This document shows positions 16,246 to 26,694 of a stretch of DNA of 64,000 nt, in pieces; within the stretch, counting starts at the first letter, position 1; each line of letters begins with the position of its first letter. Source of the stretch: Gemmatimonas phototrophica (lineage in GTDB: Bacteria > Gemmatimonadota > Gemmatimonadetes > Gemmatimonadales > Gemmatimonadaceae); assembly GCF_000695095.2 (NCBI RefSeq), contig NZ_CP011454.1, positions 3,472,001-3,536,000 of the forward strand, in the 5' to 3' direction. The position numbers were made by a program, and so were the translations under genes. The notes below the pieces were generated by a model that did no database searches, was not told where the DNA came from, and worked only from the letters and a program-made list of their open reading frames with translations.

Positions 16246-16734
16246 TCAGCCCAGCTTCATCCCGTCGTTCTGCAGCGGGTCCCGCAGCATGCTGCCAATG
16301 CGCGCGGCCATGGCATCGAGCTGCTGGCGGTTCGGCATGACGGAGCCCGGAAAGGGCAACGGCACGTCAAACCCATCCCCTTCCTTTCGTGGAATGAGGT
16401 GGATGTGATAGTGCATCACGTTCTGCCCCGCCGCGGCGCCCGAATTGACCACGATGTTCATGTCCGTGGCATTCGATGCGGTTTGTACCAGCGGAATGAG
16501 CTTCGTCGCCACCTGGTACAGGTGAGCCCCGACTGCTTTCGGGATGTCCTGTAACACCTCGTAGTGCTCACGAGGGACCACCAGCACGTGGCCGGGGTTG
16601 ACCGGCTGAATGTCGAGGAAGGCGATGGCCGTCGCGTCCTCATAACAGATGGAAACCTCAGCCGCGCCGCGGATGAGATCGCAGAAGATGCAATGGCCGG
16701 TGGACGGCTTCATGGGAGCGGTAGGTGCGTGCAT
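16246..16734 (-). CDS. HIT family protein (histidine triad hydrolase)
   Basis: A 162-residue member of the histidine-triad family, nucleotide-binding proteins that hydrolyse phosphoramidate or phosphoanhydride bonds of nucleotides. It has the CIFCDLIRG start typical of bacterial HIT proteins, the LDIQPVNPGHVLVVPR block and the catalytic HYHIHLIPR (HxHxH). ATG at 16734 (MHAPTAP) is chosen; a second ATG at 16713 is also possible, and the longer frame beginning at 16839 adds nothing conserved. Confidence 0.9.
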   Translation of the reverse strand: MHAPTAPMKPSTGHCIFCDLIRGAAEVSICYEDATAIAFLDIQPVNPGHVLVVPREHYEVLQDIPKAVGAHLYQVATKLIPLVQTASNATDMNIVVNSGAAAGQNVMHYHIHLIPRKEGDGFDVPLPFPGSVMPNRQQLDAMAARIGSMLRDPLQNDGMKLG

Positions 16735-16805
16735 AACCAGTGACTGGGGAGTCCAGACTTCAACTGCCAACCTGCGTAACGGACCAATGCTCGGCAAGCG
16801 CCTGC

Positions 16806-16824
16806 GGATCCCGTACCGGGATCC
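16806..16824. promoter_or_regulatory. 19-bp inverted repeat, candidate operator
   Basis: GGATCCCG-TAC-CGGGATCC is a perfect inverted repeat with 8-bp arms in the 177-bp region between the divergent HIT and 2-oxoacid dehydrogenase genes. It lies about 88 bp before the dehydrogenase ATG and 72 bp before the HIT ATG, so it could serve either gene. Confidence 0.4.
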
Positions 16825-16911
16825 CGATTTCCCTGGCATGGCTCCACCGGGCGGGGCTTTCGGCTATTTTCCGAGGGTTGTCCGATCCTTTGTTCTCCTC
16901 TGAGTCTCCCG

Positions 16912-19062
16912 ATGGCCACTTCGACCCGTCCGAGCCGTGCCCGAAAGGGCGAGGCCAGCGAGCCGGCTGACACCCCCGCTTCGGCGGCGGCGCTCACTCG
17001 CGATCAGCTCATCAACGCCTATCGCGTGATGTACACGTCGCGGAAACTCGACGATAAAGAAATTCAGCTGAAGCGCCAGAACCGGATCTTCTTCCAGATC
17101 TCCGGTGCCGGGCACGAGGCCATCATGACGGCGGCCGGCATGGTGCTGCGCCCCGCCTACGATTGGTTCTACCTCTACTACCGCGATCGAGCGCTCTGTC
17201 TGCAGTTGGGCATGACGCCCGCCGAAATGCTGTACAGCTCGGTGGGTGCCGCCATTGACCCCAACTCCGGCGGGCGGCAGATGCCCAGCCACTGGGGCCA
17301 CAAGGCGCTCAACATCACGTCCGTTTCTTCTCCCACCGGCACGCAGTTCCTGCAAGCCGTGGGCAGCGCCGAAGCCACCCTGCGGGCGCAGCAGCTCAAC
17401 GTGACCGACGGCTTCACGGGCGACGACGTCACCCTCGTGACCACCGGCGACGGCACCACCAGCGAAGGCGAGTTCTGGGAGTCGCTCAACACGGCGAGCA
17501 ACCTCAAACTGCCCATCGTCTACGTCGTCGAAGACAACGGCTACGCGATTTCGGTACCGGTGGAAGTGAACACGGCCGGTGGCTCCATCTCCAAGCTCGT
17601 GTCGTCCTTCCCTGGCCTCTACATCCAGGAAGTGGACGGCTGCGATCTGCTTGCGTCGTACGATGTCATGCAGCGCGCGGTGCAGTACGCCCGCGAGCGC
17701 AAGGGACCAGCGCTGGTGCACGCCAAGGTCATTCGGCCGTACTCACACTCGCTGTCGGACGACGAAGTGTTCTATCGTCCCACCGAAGAGCGTGAAGCCG
17801 ACGCCGCCCGCGACCCGCTGACCACGTTCCCCGCCTGGCTCATGGCGCAGGGACACGCCACCGCCGACGAGTTGCAGGCGCTCCGTGACACCGTTGACGA
17901 GCAGATCCTCGCCGCCACCGATGACGCCCTCGCGCAGCCCATGCCGACCCCCGAGTCGGTGCCCTTTGGTGTCTATTCCCCCGACGTAGATCCCACGTCG
18001 GAGCGCTTCGACACCGAAGACGATCCGCAGTTCGAGGGAGGCCCCACCACCATGGTGGAGCTGCTCAATGCCTGCATGCGCGACGAAATGGCGCGCGATG
18101 AACGTATCCTCGTCTTCGGCGAAGACGTGGCCGACGTGTCGCGCGAGCAGTACCTCGGCAAGGTCAAGGGCAAGGGCGGTGTGTTCAAGGTGACGCACGG
18201 CCTGCAGACCAAGTTCGGCAGTGCACGCGTATACAACTCGCCGCTGGCCGAAGCCAACATTGTGGGTCGGGCCATCGGTCTGGCGCATCGCGGCTTCAAG
18301 CCCGTGGTCGAAATTCAGTTTTTCGACTACATCTGGCCGGCCTTCATGCAGATCCGCGACGAACTGGCCACCATGCGCTGGCGCTCCAACAACGCGTTCA
18401 GCTCACCCGTGGTCATCCGCACCACGTACGGCGGCTACATTCGCGGCGCCATCTACCACTCGCAAACGGGCGCGTCGCTGTTTACGCACAACCCCGGCCT
18501 GCGTGTGGTGTGCCCGAGCAACGCGCTCGACGCCAACGGCCTGCTCCGCACCGCCATCCGGTGCGAAGATCCGGTCATTTTCCTCGAGCACAAGCACCTG
18601 TACCGGCAGACGTACAACAAGGCGCAGTACCCGGGCCCGAACTTCATGATTCCGTTCGGCAAGGCCAACATTCTGCGCGCCGGCACCGATGTAACGCTGG
18701 TGACCTACGGCGCCACGGTTCAGCGTGCGCTGGTGGCCGCCAATCAGATTGCCGAAGAAGGCGGTCCGAGCGTGGAAGTCATCGACCTCCGTACGCTGTC
18801 GCCGTGGGATAAGGAAACGGTGTACGCGTCGGTGAAGAAGACCGGCCGCGTGATCATGGCCACCGAAGACTCACTCTCCTGGGGCTACGGCGCCGAAATC
18901 GCCGCCAGCATTGCCGATGAGTGCTTTTCGTGGCTCGATGCCCCGGTCAAGCGTGTCGCCAGCCAGGATGTGTTCGTGGGCTACGCCCCGAGCCTCGAGG
19001 ACGCCACGCTCCCTCAAGTGGAAACGTTCCGCAAGGCGTATCTGGATATCGTGGCGTACTGA
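16912..19062 (+). CDS. Branched-chain 2-oxoacid dehydrogenase E1, alpha-beta fusion
   Basis: A 716-residue thiamine-diphosphate enzyme that decarboxylates 2-oxoacids as the E1 part of a dehydrogenase complex. The first half (about 25-365) is the E1 alpha subunit with the ThDP motif [11 protein letters not shown]...[10 protein letters not shown]. The second half (about 375-716) is the E1 beta subunit ([28 protein letters not shown], and the C-terminal [14 protein letters not shown]). Many bacteria encode the two as separate genes. The phrase [18 protein letters not shown] fits the 2-oxoisovalerate type, but substrate choice is not certain. E2 and E3 genes are not in the window. Confidence 0.9.
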   Translation: MATSTRPSRARKGEASEPADTPASAAALTRDQLINAYRVMYTSRKLDDKEIQLKRQNRIFFQISGAGHEAIMTAAGMVLRPAYDWFYLYYRDRALCLQLGMTPAEMLYSSVGAAIDPNSGGRQMPSHWGHKALNITSVSSPTGTQFLQAVGSAEATLRAQQLNVTDGFTGDDVTLVTTGDGTTSEGEFWESLNTASNLKLPIVYVVEDNGYAISVPVEVNTAGGSISKLVSSFPGLYIQEVDGCDLLASYDVMQRAVQYARERKGPALVHAKVIRPYSHSLSDDEVFYRPTEEREADAARDPLTTFPAWLMAQGHATADELQALRDTVDEQILAATDDALAQPMPTPESVPFGVYSPDVDPTSERFDTEDDPQFEGGPTTMVELLNACMRDEMARDERILVFGEDVADVSREQYLGKVKGKGGVFKVTHGLQTKFGSARVYNSPLAEANIVGRAIGLAHRGFKPVVEIQFFDYIWPAFMQIRDELATMRWRSNNAFSSPVVIRTTYGGYIRGAIYHSQTGASLFTHNPGLRVVCPSNALDANGLLRTAIRCEDPVIFLEHKHLYRQTYNKAQYPGPNFMIPFGKANILRAGTDVTLVTYGATVQRALVAANQIAEEGGPSVEVIDLRTLSPWDKETVYASVKKTGRVIMATEDSLSWGYGAEIAASIADECFSWLDAPVKRVASQDVFVGYAPSLEDATLPQVETFRKAYLDIVAY

Positions 19063-19109
19063 GGTTGTTGACTGACAACTGAAAACTCCGACTGACCACT
19101 GAAGACTCC

Positions 19110-19148
19110 AACTGAAAACTCCCCGCCATCCGCGGGGAGTTTTCAGTT
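19110..19148. terminator. Bidirectional terminator within mirrored repeat B, copy 1
   Basis: A perfect 17-bp stem (AACTGAAAACTCCCCGC, 19110-19126, with its complement 19132-19148) closes a 5-base loop. It is AT-flanked on both sides, so it reads as a terminator in either direction, between the convergent E1 gene and nucleotide-sugar dehydratase gene. It is embedded in a wider array (about 19068-19190) of units such as ACTGAAAACTCC on the left and their mirror on the right. The same unit occurs again near 42.7 kb. Confidence 0.75.
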
Positions 19149-19209
19149 TTCGGTCAGAGTTTTCAGTGATCAGTTCGAGTCGCCAGTGGTCGGTTCCTCT
19201 CCCCCGCCC

Positions 19210-21168
19210 CTACGCCACCAGCGTCAACGGCGCGGGCGCTGCCACCGGGTGCGTGGTCCCCAAGGCGATGTATTCCGGCACCAGTTCGGCGATCTGCTGA
19301 CGCAACGCGCCGTCCTCCGCGCGGTCCAGCGCCTTCTGGACCAGAAGGTCGACCTGATAGGTCAGGCCAGTGGGCGGGGCACCCAACCGGGCCCGCAGTA
19401 CCGAGGCGTGGCCGGTCGGCTGCAGCTGTTCATCGTCCCGCGACAGCTCTTCGAACAGTTTCTCCCCCGGGCGCAGTCCGGAGAAACGAATTTCGATATC
19501 CTCGCCTTCCCGGAATCCCGACAAGCGGATGAGATCCTTGGCAAGATCTAGAATGCGCACCGGCTCACCCATGTCGAGTACGAACACTTCACTGCCAGTC
19601 CCCTGCACCGCCGCCTGCAGTACCAGCTGGACAGCTTCCGGAATGGTCATGAAGTAGCGCTGCATGTCCGGATGCGTGATCGTGAGCGGACCACCAGCCC
19701 GAATTTGCTGCAGAAAGGTGGGCACCACACTACCGCGACTTCCCAGTACGTTGCCGAAGCGCACACTCACGAACTGACGCCCCGTCGCAATGGCGGCGCG
19801 CTGCACCAGCAGTTCCGCGATTCGTTTGGTGGCGCCCATAATGCTTGACGGATTCACCGCTTTGTCGCTGGAGATCAGCACAAAGCGATCAACCTGATGA
19901 CGCACAGCAGCGTCGACGATCGTCCGCGTCCCCTTCACATTGTTGGTAATCGCCTCCGGCAGATTCCCTTCCATGAGCGGAACGTGCTTGTGCGCCGCCG
20001 CATGGAACACGGTGTTCGGTCGGTAGCGCGCGAAAATGTCATCAATGCGCGCTTCGTCGCGAATATCCACGATCAGGCAGCGCATTGGCACGAGCGGAAA
20101 GGACTTCTGCAGCTCCTGCTGGATCTCGAAGATCGAGTTTTCGCCGTGGCCCAACAGCAGCAATTCCGCCGGCTCGGTGCGGGCAATCTGCCGGCACAGT
20201 TCACTCCCGATCGACCCGCCCGCTCCGGTGACCAGCACGCGCTGCCCACCAAGTGTCCGACGGACGGCCAGCAGATCCGTCTGTACGGGGGCCCGGCGCA
20301 ACAGATCCTGAATCTGCACCGGCCGCAGTTGGCTCAGCGCCACGCGCCCGGACAGAATATCTGACACCGGAGGCATGATGCGCAGGGGCACACCAGCCTC
20401 CTCGCACACCTGCACAATACTCCGCATCATGACGCCGTTGGCATTGGCACAGGTGACAATGACCTGACGCACCCCGTGATCGGTCAGCTGCGTGGCCAGT
20501 TCCGTCATGGGCCCCAGCACGCGGGTCCCCCCGATCATCAGATTGTGCAGCGACGGATCGTTGTCCAGGTAGCCCACCGGACGCATCCCCAATTCGGGAT
20601 GCTCGGCGAGCTCGCGTGCTGTCAGTCGACCTGCGGGGCCTGCGCCAAGAATGAGGACCGGGATCAACCCACGTCCGGCCTGGCGCTGCCGCCGGTGCAG
20701 GTGCCACACCCGGGCCAGCAAACGCGGCAACATGAGGGCGGCCATACTCCACATGGTGCTCGACGAGACCACCGACAAGGGCAGCCGAGTGGGAGACAGA
20801 CCGAGCAGTGGCAACAGGAACAGCGCCAGCGAGATGTTCGCCAGCGCTCCGGTCAGCACGGCCAGCAGCATGGCCTTCACTTCGTCGATCGAGGCGTCAG
20901 CCCATGCCCGGCGATAGAGCTTGAAGACCGCTAGGCAGCCGAGCCACATGGGGACGCTCAACAGCAGGTGGTACGCCGCGGGACCGCGCCACGCCGACTC
21001 CAACCAACCCGTCCCTTCAAATCGTAATGACCACGCAATCCCCCACGTCGCGAGCAGCGCCGTGGAGTCAAGGACAAACAGTTGCTGATAAGAGAGCCAG
21101 CCATCCCGCGTAGGGAGGCTGGTGCCGCTGCGAGATTCCTCGCGATCCGACAATCCGTGAAATGACAT
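19210..21168 (-). CDS. Membrane-bound nucleotide-sugar dehydratase/epimerase (CapD/WbpM/PglF type)
   Basis: A 652-residue polysaccharide-synthesis enzyme. Four N-terminal transmembrane helices (about 30-160) are followed by a first Rossmann region (VLILGAGPAGRLTARELAEH) and the catalytic SDR domain with the NAD site VLVTGAGGSIGSELCRQIA, VFHAAAHKHVPLME and SSDKAVNPSSIMGATKR. The last motif has Met in place of the usual SDR Tyr, as in UDP-GlcNAc 4,6-dehydratases of the PglF/WbpM group. It probably supplies a modified sugar for surface polysaccharide, consistent with the SLBB exporter gene upstream on the same strand. Confidence 0.92.
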   Translation of the reverse strand: MSFHGLSDREESRSGTSLPTRDGWLSYQQLFVLDSTALLATWGIAWSLRFEGTGWLESAWRGPAAYHLLLSVPMWLGCLAVFKLYRRAWADASIDEVKAMLLAVLTGALANISLALFLLPLLGLSPTRLPLSVVSSSTMWSMAALMLPRLLARVWHLHRRQRQAGRGLIPVLILGAGPAGRLTARELAEHPELGMRPVGYLDNDPSLHNLMIGGTRVLGPMTELATQLTDHGVRQVIVTCANANGVMMRSIVQVCEEAGVPLRIMPPVSDILSGRVALSQLRPVQIQDLLRRAPVQTDLLAVRRTLGGQRVLVTGAGGSIGSELCRQIARTEPAELLLLGHGENSIFEIQQELQKSFPLVPMRCLIVDIRDEARIDDIFARYRPNTVFHAAAHKHVPLMEGNLPEAITNNVKGTRTIVDAAVRHQVDRFVLISSDKAVNPSSIMGATKRIAELLVQRAAIATGRQFVSVRFGNVLGSRGSVVPTFLQQIRAGGPLTITHPDMQRYFMTIPEAVQLVLQAAVQGTGSEVFVLDMGEPVRILDLAKDLIRLSGFREGEDIEIRFSGLRPGEKLFEELSRDDEQLQPTGHASVLRARLGAPPTGLTYQVDLLVQKALDRAEDGALRQQIAELVPEYIALGTTHPVAAPAPLTLVA

Positions 21169-21335
21169 GGTACCATCGCTGCAAGGAGACTACGCAGGGC
21201 TCTCGCAGCGTCGCACGGCCCACTATAGAATTTCGGTTGATTCGAAGGCGGACTTGAACTTCGGCCGAACATCCGGGGCATCCACCACCACCGCTATGGG
21301 CCACGGCACCGATCTGGCCGTGACCTGTCCGTCTG

Positions 21336-23783
21336 CTAATTCGTGCGACTGAGCACTACGACAACGGTGACCAGACTCCCGAGCACCTGCGCTACGGTCC
21401 CCATGAGCTGAGCCACGTCCCGCTTCTCGGATGGGTCGCGCGCGGGCACCACGACACGACTTCCCGGGGTCGGAGCAGGCGTATGCTGGAAGACCATGAA
21501 ATGCCGATCGCGTGCCGTCACCTTGCCGTTGGCCTGCTGCACATAGGCGCGCTTGGTATCCGCCAGCCGGGTTGGCCCTCCGGCGGCCCTGATGTAGTGG
21601 GCCAGTGATGCGCCTGGTTCATAGGGCACCGCCACGGGGCTGTTCACGGCCCCGGTCACTGTAACCAGGGCATTGTACCGCGGGATATCCACCGAGTCGC
21701 CATCCTGCATAAGCAGGTTGTCCCGGTCTCGCGGGTCCTTCAACACACTCGGCAGGTCCACACCAACACGGTCATGGTTTGCACCGCGCTCAAAGAGGAT
21801 GCCCGCCGGATAGGCGGCCGTGGTGAGACCACCGGCGCGCGCAATGAGATCACTCAGTCGCTCCCCCTTGCTGGTGAGGGCGTAGACGCCAGGAAACCTC
21901 ACTTCGCCTGAAAGCGTGACCGACCACAACAGCTGCCAATCCGGCTGGCGCAAGATGAGCACATTATCGTACGGCTGCAGCACCACGTCAGTACCCGGGC
22001 GGATAGCGCGTGGCGTGTCCACGAGATACGAGGAGTCCAGTGGAGCGCGAAAGGTGCGGGCCAGGCGACCTTCTTCCCGCTGTTCCGGCAACCGGGCAAT
22101 TTCGGCCTCGACGATCTGAGCGCTGGGGAGCAGCCCACCGGCCTGCAGCACGAGGTCACGCATCGTCATGCCTTCGCGATATGCGTACCGCCCTGGCTTG
22201 CGTACCGCACCCGTCAGCGACACGTGGCGTTCGGCGCGGAAGTCAGTCACGGCAAACACGGTGATCTCGTCATCCTCACGCAGCAGCACCGGTTCCGCCG
22301 TCGAGCCGTCGGCGGCGCGCAGCATTGCAGCCACCTGCTCTCGCGTGGAATCCGGCCGGAGGCGGGAGATGAGCACGCGACCGAGATAACTGTCGGGCTT
22401 CAGCCCACCGGCGCGCTGCAAGGCCTCGGTGAGCGTCGTGCCGGCCGTGATACCCTGGGCTCCGGGCTGCCAGACGTTGCCACTTACCACAATGCGCTGC
22501 CGCACCCGTGTCGCCACCCGCGGAATCTCAACGATGTCGCCAGACTCCAACGGCACGGCGGCGGCGGATGCCACGCCAGCCGGTAATTGCACATCCAGCA
22601 CCAGACGATCACTGCCTTCGGCCGTACGCTGCGCCTGCGGCACAATGCGTTGAATGCGCAGCCGTCGCGATGAGGCATCTTCGGAGAACCCGCCGGCCGC
22701 CTGAATGAGATCCTTGAGGGACTCACCAGCGCGCAATTCATAGGTTGCCGGACGCAGCACGCCGCCGGACACGCGGACCCGCGGCCCGTGCGGTGGCACA
22801 AAAATCACATCGCCCTGCTCCAGCCGTACGTCACCCGACGCGTCGCCGCGCACGAGATAGTCGTACACATCGAACCGCTGGACCGGGGCACCGCGGCGCC
22901 GAATTTCGACTTGACGCAGGGAGCCGCGCTCCGCGGGTCCTCCTGCCGCATACAAGGCCGTCAGCGCCGTCCCGGCGCTGGAGATGCGATAGCTACCGGG
23001 CTGCTGTACATCGCCCGCGACAAACACCTGGTTGCTGCGCAGTCTCGCAACACTCACCGTGAATCGCGTCGTGCTACCAACACCCGAATACACCCGTGCC
23101 AGTCGCGTGCGCAACAGCGCTTCCAATTGTCCCAACGTCAGCGAGGCCACCGGTACCGTGCCAACCACCGGCACCACCACAAAGCCCTCGCGAGTCACAT
23201 CCAGCGTATATGCCGCCTCAACATCTCCACTGAGGATCAGCACCAGCTGATCGCCTGCCCCGAGCCGGTAGGACGCATCCACCGGACCGCCCATGTTGGG
23301 ATCAAAGAGCGTGGTCGCCTGGGCGAACAGCGCGTATCCAAACAAGGTGCTGCCGTCGTCCACAGTAGGAGCCGTCGGGCTTTTCCCGGCGCCAGCCTCT
23401 CCAGTGGCGCTGATTACCTGTCGTCGCAGCGTAGCCGCATCGGTTTCGTCCATCAGCCCCAATGCCCGTACCGCTCCAATCAGCGAATCCGGGTTGGTAG
23501 CCAGTGCACCAGCTGGTCCCGGGCCCATGATCTGCTCAAGCAGCGAATCGGGGTACCCGGCGGCGCGCAGACGGGCCGTGAGTTGGTCGCGTGTCAGTCC
23601 TGAGGACTGAATGCGCTGCCGCAGTTGCACCACCAATTCGGGGCGCTTCTGCAGCAGATCCTGGGCTTGGGTTGGCGTCGGGAGATTCGCGGGCAGACCC
23701 TGCGCCACAAGTGGTGCAGGACCAGCAGCGGCGCCGGTCAGCAGTCCTGCCGCGAGCGCCATACGCACTCGTGCAAGTAACAT
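21336..23783 (-). CDS. Polysaccharide export protein with multiple SLBB domains
   Basis: An 815-residue secreted protein (signal peptide MLLARVRMALAAGLLTG to LVAQG). A Wza-type polysaccharide export domain (SYRLGAGDQLVLILSGDVEA) is followed by about six SLBB/beta-grasp repeats, each with the pattern V-x-G-x-V-x-x-P-G-x-Y and ending in AGG (for example VFVAGDVQQPGSYRI, VSLTGAVRKPGRYAY, VTVTGAVNSPVAVPY). A C-terminal hydrophobic stretch VLGSLVTVVVVLSRT ends the protein. Such proteins form periplasmic or outer-membrane export channels. Start at 23783 is chosen to give a proper signal peptide; 23855 would place the start before the terminator hairpin. Confidence 0.88.
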   Translation of the reverse strand: MLLARVRMALAAGLLTGAAAGPAPLVAQGLPANLPTPTQAQDLLQKRPELVVQLRQRIQSSGLTRDQLTARLRAAGYPDSLLEQIMGPGPAGALATNPDSLIGAVRALGLMDETDAATLRRQVISATGEAGAGKSPTAPTVDDGSTLFGYALFAQATTLFDPNMGGPVDASYRLGAGDQLVLILSGDVEAAYTLDVTREGFVVVPVVGTVPVASLTLGQLEALLRTRLARVYSGVGSTTRFTVSVARLRSNQVFVAGDVQQPGSYRISSAGTALTALYAAGGPAERGSLRQVEIRRRGAPVQRFDVYDYLVRGDASGDVRLEQGDVIFVPPHGPRVRVSGGVLRPATYELRAGESLKDLIQAAGGFSEDASSRRLRIQRIVPQAQRTAEGSDRLVLDVQLPAGVASAAAVPLESGDIVEIPRVATRVRQRIVVSGNVWQPGAQGITAGTTLTEALQRAGGLKPDSYLGRVLISRLRPDSTREQVAAMLRAADGSTAEPVLLREDDEITVFAVTDFRAERHVSLTGAVRKPGRYAYREGMTMRDLVLQAGGLLPSAQIVEAEIARLPEQREEGRLARTFRAPLDSSYLVDTPRAIRPGTDVVLQPYDNVLILRQPDWQLLWSVTLSGEVRFPGVYALTSKGERLSDLIARAGGLTTAAYPAGILFERGANHDRVGVDLPSVLKDPRDRDNLLMQDGDSVDIPRYNALVTVTGAVNSPVAVPYEPGASLAHYIRAAGGPTRLADTKRAYVQQANGKVTARDRHFMVFQHTPAPTPGSRVVVPARDPSEKRDVAQLMGTVAQVLGSLVTVVVVLSRTN

Positions 23784-23795
23784 CGGGAGCAATTC

Positions 23796-23837
23796 AGGGA
23801 GAAAGAAAATCGGGCGTCCAGCCCAAGGACGCCCGAT
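23796..23837 (-). terminator. Intrinsic terminator after DUF4412 gene
   Basis: On the minus strand a perfect 11-bp stem ATCGGGCGTCC / GGACGCCCGAT (23837-23827 and 23819-23809) with a 7-base loop is followed directly by TTTTCTTTCT. This is a textbook rho-independent terminator for the upstream DUF4412 gene. It lies 26 bases before the SLBB gene ATG, so it could also attenuate read-through into that gene. Confidence 0.8.
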
Positions 23838-23897
23838 CTGGTGCCGCCGTAACACCGGTGCCGGTGCTGTAACGGCGCCCTCATTACCGTCCGTCCA

Positions 23898-24896
23898 TCA
23901 AACGGGCGGCTTCTTCTTGAGGAAGCCGCCCAGCCCGGACTTGATGGCGTCCTTCGCGCTCGGCTTCTTCTCCTCCTTCTTGCCACCTTCCGCCGCATTG
24001 AGGCTGTCCATCTTTTCGCCGATGCCGGCCATCATCTGGCTGAGATCCACCACTTCGTAGCCCTTCGGCACCTCAAACAGTGCGACATCGAGGTCGCCTT
24101 TCTTGAGTTCCGTCACTTCCATGGTGAGCGTGTCGGCCGTGACCTTTCCTTTCTTGTCTGTCTGGGTAGACCAGCTAATGGTCTTGAGCGCCATGCCCGT
24201 ACGGCCGTATTCGGCGGTGTACTTCTTCATCTCGGCGGCAAGCTCCGGGTTGGTGCTCTTCACGCCGGACGCAAACGACTTGGCCCACGTTTCCATGCTC
24301 TTGGGGCTGCCCAGATCGATGCCGGTGGCAATCCACTGGTCGCTCGAATCATTCGACACGACCTTCTGATCCGGCATCATCATGGCTTTGAGTTCCATGG
24401 TGCTGGAGTAGTACGTGCGCACCTTCCGGGTCTTGTAGCCAAGGATGGGTTCACCAGTGCCCATGTCCTTGAAGCGGAACGAGGTGTTACTCACCGTCAT
24501 CTTGAGCAGCGGGTTGTTCATGAGCGCACCCATACCGCTGCCAAAGGCATCGGCCGTCATGACCATGGCCTGTTTGTCCTTGGGATTCACAATGATGAAT
24601 TTCCCCGTCTCCCCCTGCACAATGACGTAGCCGTTCTTCTGGCCCATGGGGGTGGTGCCTTCCACGTAGTCCATGCGGATGTTGCCATCCTGCATGCTCA
24701 CGTTGGCCAGCGTGCCCTTCTTGTCGTTGGTGGCCGAGGTGATGCGGTACTTGAACGTCACGCCGGTGGCGCGTGGCGTAGAGGCTTTGGGCGGCGTGAC
24801 CGGCTTGGCGGCCATGAGCAGTATGGAACCGCCGGCCAGCGTAGCAGCGCCAACCAGAGCGCGCATGGATCGCGCGCGGGAGTGCGAAGCGTTCAT
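23898..24896 (-). CDS. DUF4412 domain protein, exported
   Basis: A 332-residue protein with a signal sequence (residues about 10-31). The body has the features of DUF4412: a beta-rich region beginning GVTFKYRITSATNDKKG, MDYVEGTTPMGQKNGYVIV, and the late VALFEVPKGYEVVDLSQMM. These proteins are predicted periplasmic or outer-membrane lipocalin-like folds of unknown function. The C-terminal 45 residues are rich in Lys, Gly and Pro (GGKKEEKKPSAKD ... LKKKPPV). A Shine-Dalgarno-like AGAGG precedes the ATG at 24896. Confidence 0.8.
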   Translation of the reverse strand: MNASHSRARSMRALVGAATLAGGSILLMAAKPVTPPKASTPRATGVTFKYRITSATNDKKGTLANVSMQDGNIRMDYVEGTTPMGQKNGYVIVQGETGKFIIVNPKDKQAMVMTADAFGSGMGALMNNPLLKMTVSNTSFRFKDMGTGEPILGYKTRKVRTYYSSTMELKAMMMPDQKVVSNDSSDQWIATGIDLGSPKSMETWAKSFASGVKSTNPELAAEMKKYTAEYGRTGMALKTISWSTQTDKKGKVTADTLTMEVTELKKGDLDVALFEVPKGYEVVDLSQMMAGIGEKMDSLNAAEGGKKEEKKPSAKDAIKSGLGGFLKKKPPV

Positions 24897-25053
24897 GGGG
24901 ACCTCTTCGAGAGATAGTATCCAGTGCCGACGCTGTGTGGCGTCCGCGAAGGTGAAACGGGCTACATCTGCAAGAAGCTATGGTCTTGGGGCGCTACGGC
25001 AAGCGCATGAATTGGCGCGAGCTGTCACGGAAGCGTGCCCAGCCGTAGCGACA

Positions 25054-26694
25054 TCATGGCGCGCCGGTTCCGAGAGCCCTTCTCACTTCGCGTCTTGGTG
25101 GGCGCCGTGGCCAATCATCCACACCGGTAATCTGGCGTACGCGGCGTCGCCCATCTTCCACCCATCGATATACCGCCAGCGACGCGTTGTGCGAACCTCG
25201 AGCGCCGAGCATCGCACGTAGCGCAGGCTGATAATCGAGCTGGTTGCTGGTAACCCAGCGAAAGGCTCCGGGGAGCACCATCCATTCAGTCGCGCCGTAC
25301 TCGTTTGAGGATCCCAACAACCGTACGGTCTGCTGCCCCGAGTCGATTACGGCGAACGCAAACTCGCGATACAGTGGAGAGGTCCCACCAGCGAGACCGT
25401 TGCGATCCGGTGCGTTGTAGAAGGAGGTCCAGGCAAGTTCCAGCAAGCCGTTCCGGCCCTCGGTAAGCTGTATGGACACGGCGGAATCGCCGTACACTGG
25501 ACCAAGAGCAAATGGTACGACCTTTATCCGTTCCGCGCGGTACCGTACCACTACGCCTTCGAGCGAAATGGAGCGCACCGTATCGAGCGTTTCACTGACT
25601 CGCCAATCGCCGTAGATCAGTCCGCGATCGGGTGTCAGCGACGTAGCCATCGGCTCGTCAGTACTCCATCCTGCCGTGGCAGGCATGGTAAGCGCTTCGG
25701 GGGACACTGCCAGCGGTGTGGTTGTCAAAGTGATCGAGGGGCCACCAATGCCACGTCCATCAAACGGGGTAAGTCGCAGTTGCTGCAGTTCATAGCGACG
25801 ATCGCCCCGCGCCTCTGTAATGGTGAACGGCACGCGTCCTCCCACTTTTTGCCCTTGAGGTATTGAATCGAAGCGTACGGACTCGGTCATGCTCGCCGGC
25901 GCGTCTGCCGTCACCCGCACTAATGTCCTTCCGGCGTAGGCGATCGAGGGACTTCTCGTTCCGCTGAGCACCGCGAAAAACTGGCTTACGGTTGCTACAG
26001 TTCCCAGCAGCAGTGCCGTTGCAACCAGCCAGATCGGTCGCACGTGATTGACTCGTCTCCAGCTGTACAGGAAAACAAGCGCCAGCGAACTGCACAGCAG
26101 TACCGAGCCGCTGGCGTTCGTCCAAGCACTGGTGGTGAGGCCAACGGCCGCATTCGGCATACCGGTTGAGAGAAAGACCGCCGGTACCAGCAAGAACATG
26201 AGCATCAGAAAGCCGACCGACAGCAGCAGCGCGCGCGCCAGACTTCGGGTGACGGCTCCAAAGATCGCGGTGAATAGAACCGGGATGAGGTACGCCGGCA
26301 CGGCCTGCCGGAGCGTAGGCACGATCAGCCGAGGGGGCATATCCATGGCGCGCCAGACAATCACTGCAGTGATCGTGGCGGCCAATACGATAAGCCCCAG
26401 TACCACCAATTTCGCCGTTCCAAACGCTCGCTCCTCGAGTGGCTTCCCCTTCCAGAATGCCGTCGGGGAGAGTGGAGAATCAGCCTGCACCACGATCACC
26501 GCCAGGCCCATTCCGACACACCAAGTGAGCAGTGGCAGGAACATCCGACTCAGCGCCGGCAAACTGTGGTAGAGCGGTTGCCCGAACATTGCGAAGGGCG
26601 TGATCGCCAACAGCGCGAGGTAGAGCATCCACCATATCGCCGTACGCCTGAGGTCAAAGCGCACAACGTGCTGCACCTGTTGGGTAAAGGTCAT
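25054..26694 (-). CDS. ABC transporter permease-like membrane protein
   Basis: A 546-residue protein with about six transmembrane helices in the first 260 residues (for example WWMLYLALLAITPFAMFG and LVVLGLIVLAATITAVIVW) and a large soluble C-terminal half of unassigned type. Its ATG overlaps the TGA of the ATP-binding gene (ATGA, 26691-26694), so it is the likely membrane partner of that ATPase, as in YtrA-type regulator/transporter operons. The C-terminal domain (about 270-546) is beta-rich and may be extracytoplasmic. Confidence 0.75.
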   Translation of the reverse strand: MTFTQQVQHVVRFDLRRTAIWWMLYLALLAITPFAMFGQPLYHSLPALSRMFLPLLTWCVGMGLAVIVVQADSPLSPTAFWKGKPLEERAFGTAKLVVLGLIVLAATITAVIVWRAMDMPPRLIVPTLRQAVPAYLIPVLFTAIFGAVTRSLARALLLSVGFLMLMFLLVPAVFLSTGMPNAAVGLTTSAWTNASGSVLLCSSLALVFLYSWRRVNHVRPIWLVATALLLGTVATVSQFFAVLSGTRSPSIAYAGRTLVRVTADAPASMTESVRFDSIPQGQKVGGRVPFTITEARGDRRYELQQLRLTPFDGRGIGGPSITLTTTPLAVSPEALTMPATAGWSTDEPMATSLTPDRGLIYGDWRVSETLDTVRSISLEGVVVRYRAERIKVVPFALGPVYGDSAVSIQLTEGRNGLLELAWTSFYNAPDRNGLAGGTSPLYREFAFAVIDSGQQTVRLLGSSNEYGATEWMVLPGAFRWVTSNQLDYQPALRAMLGARGSHNASLAVYRWVEDGRRRVRQITGVDDWPRRPPRREVRRALGTGAP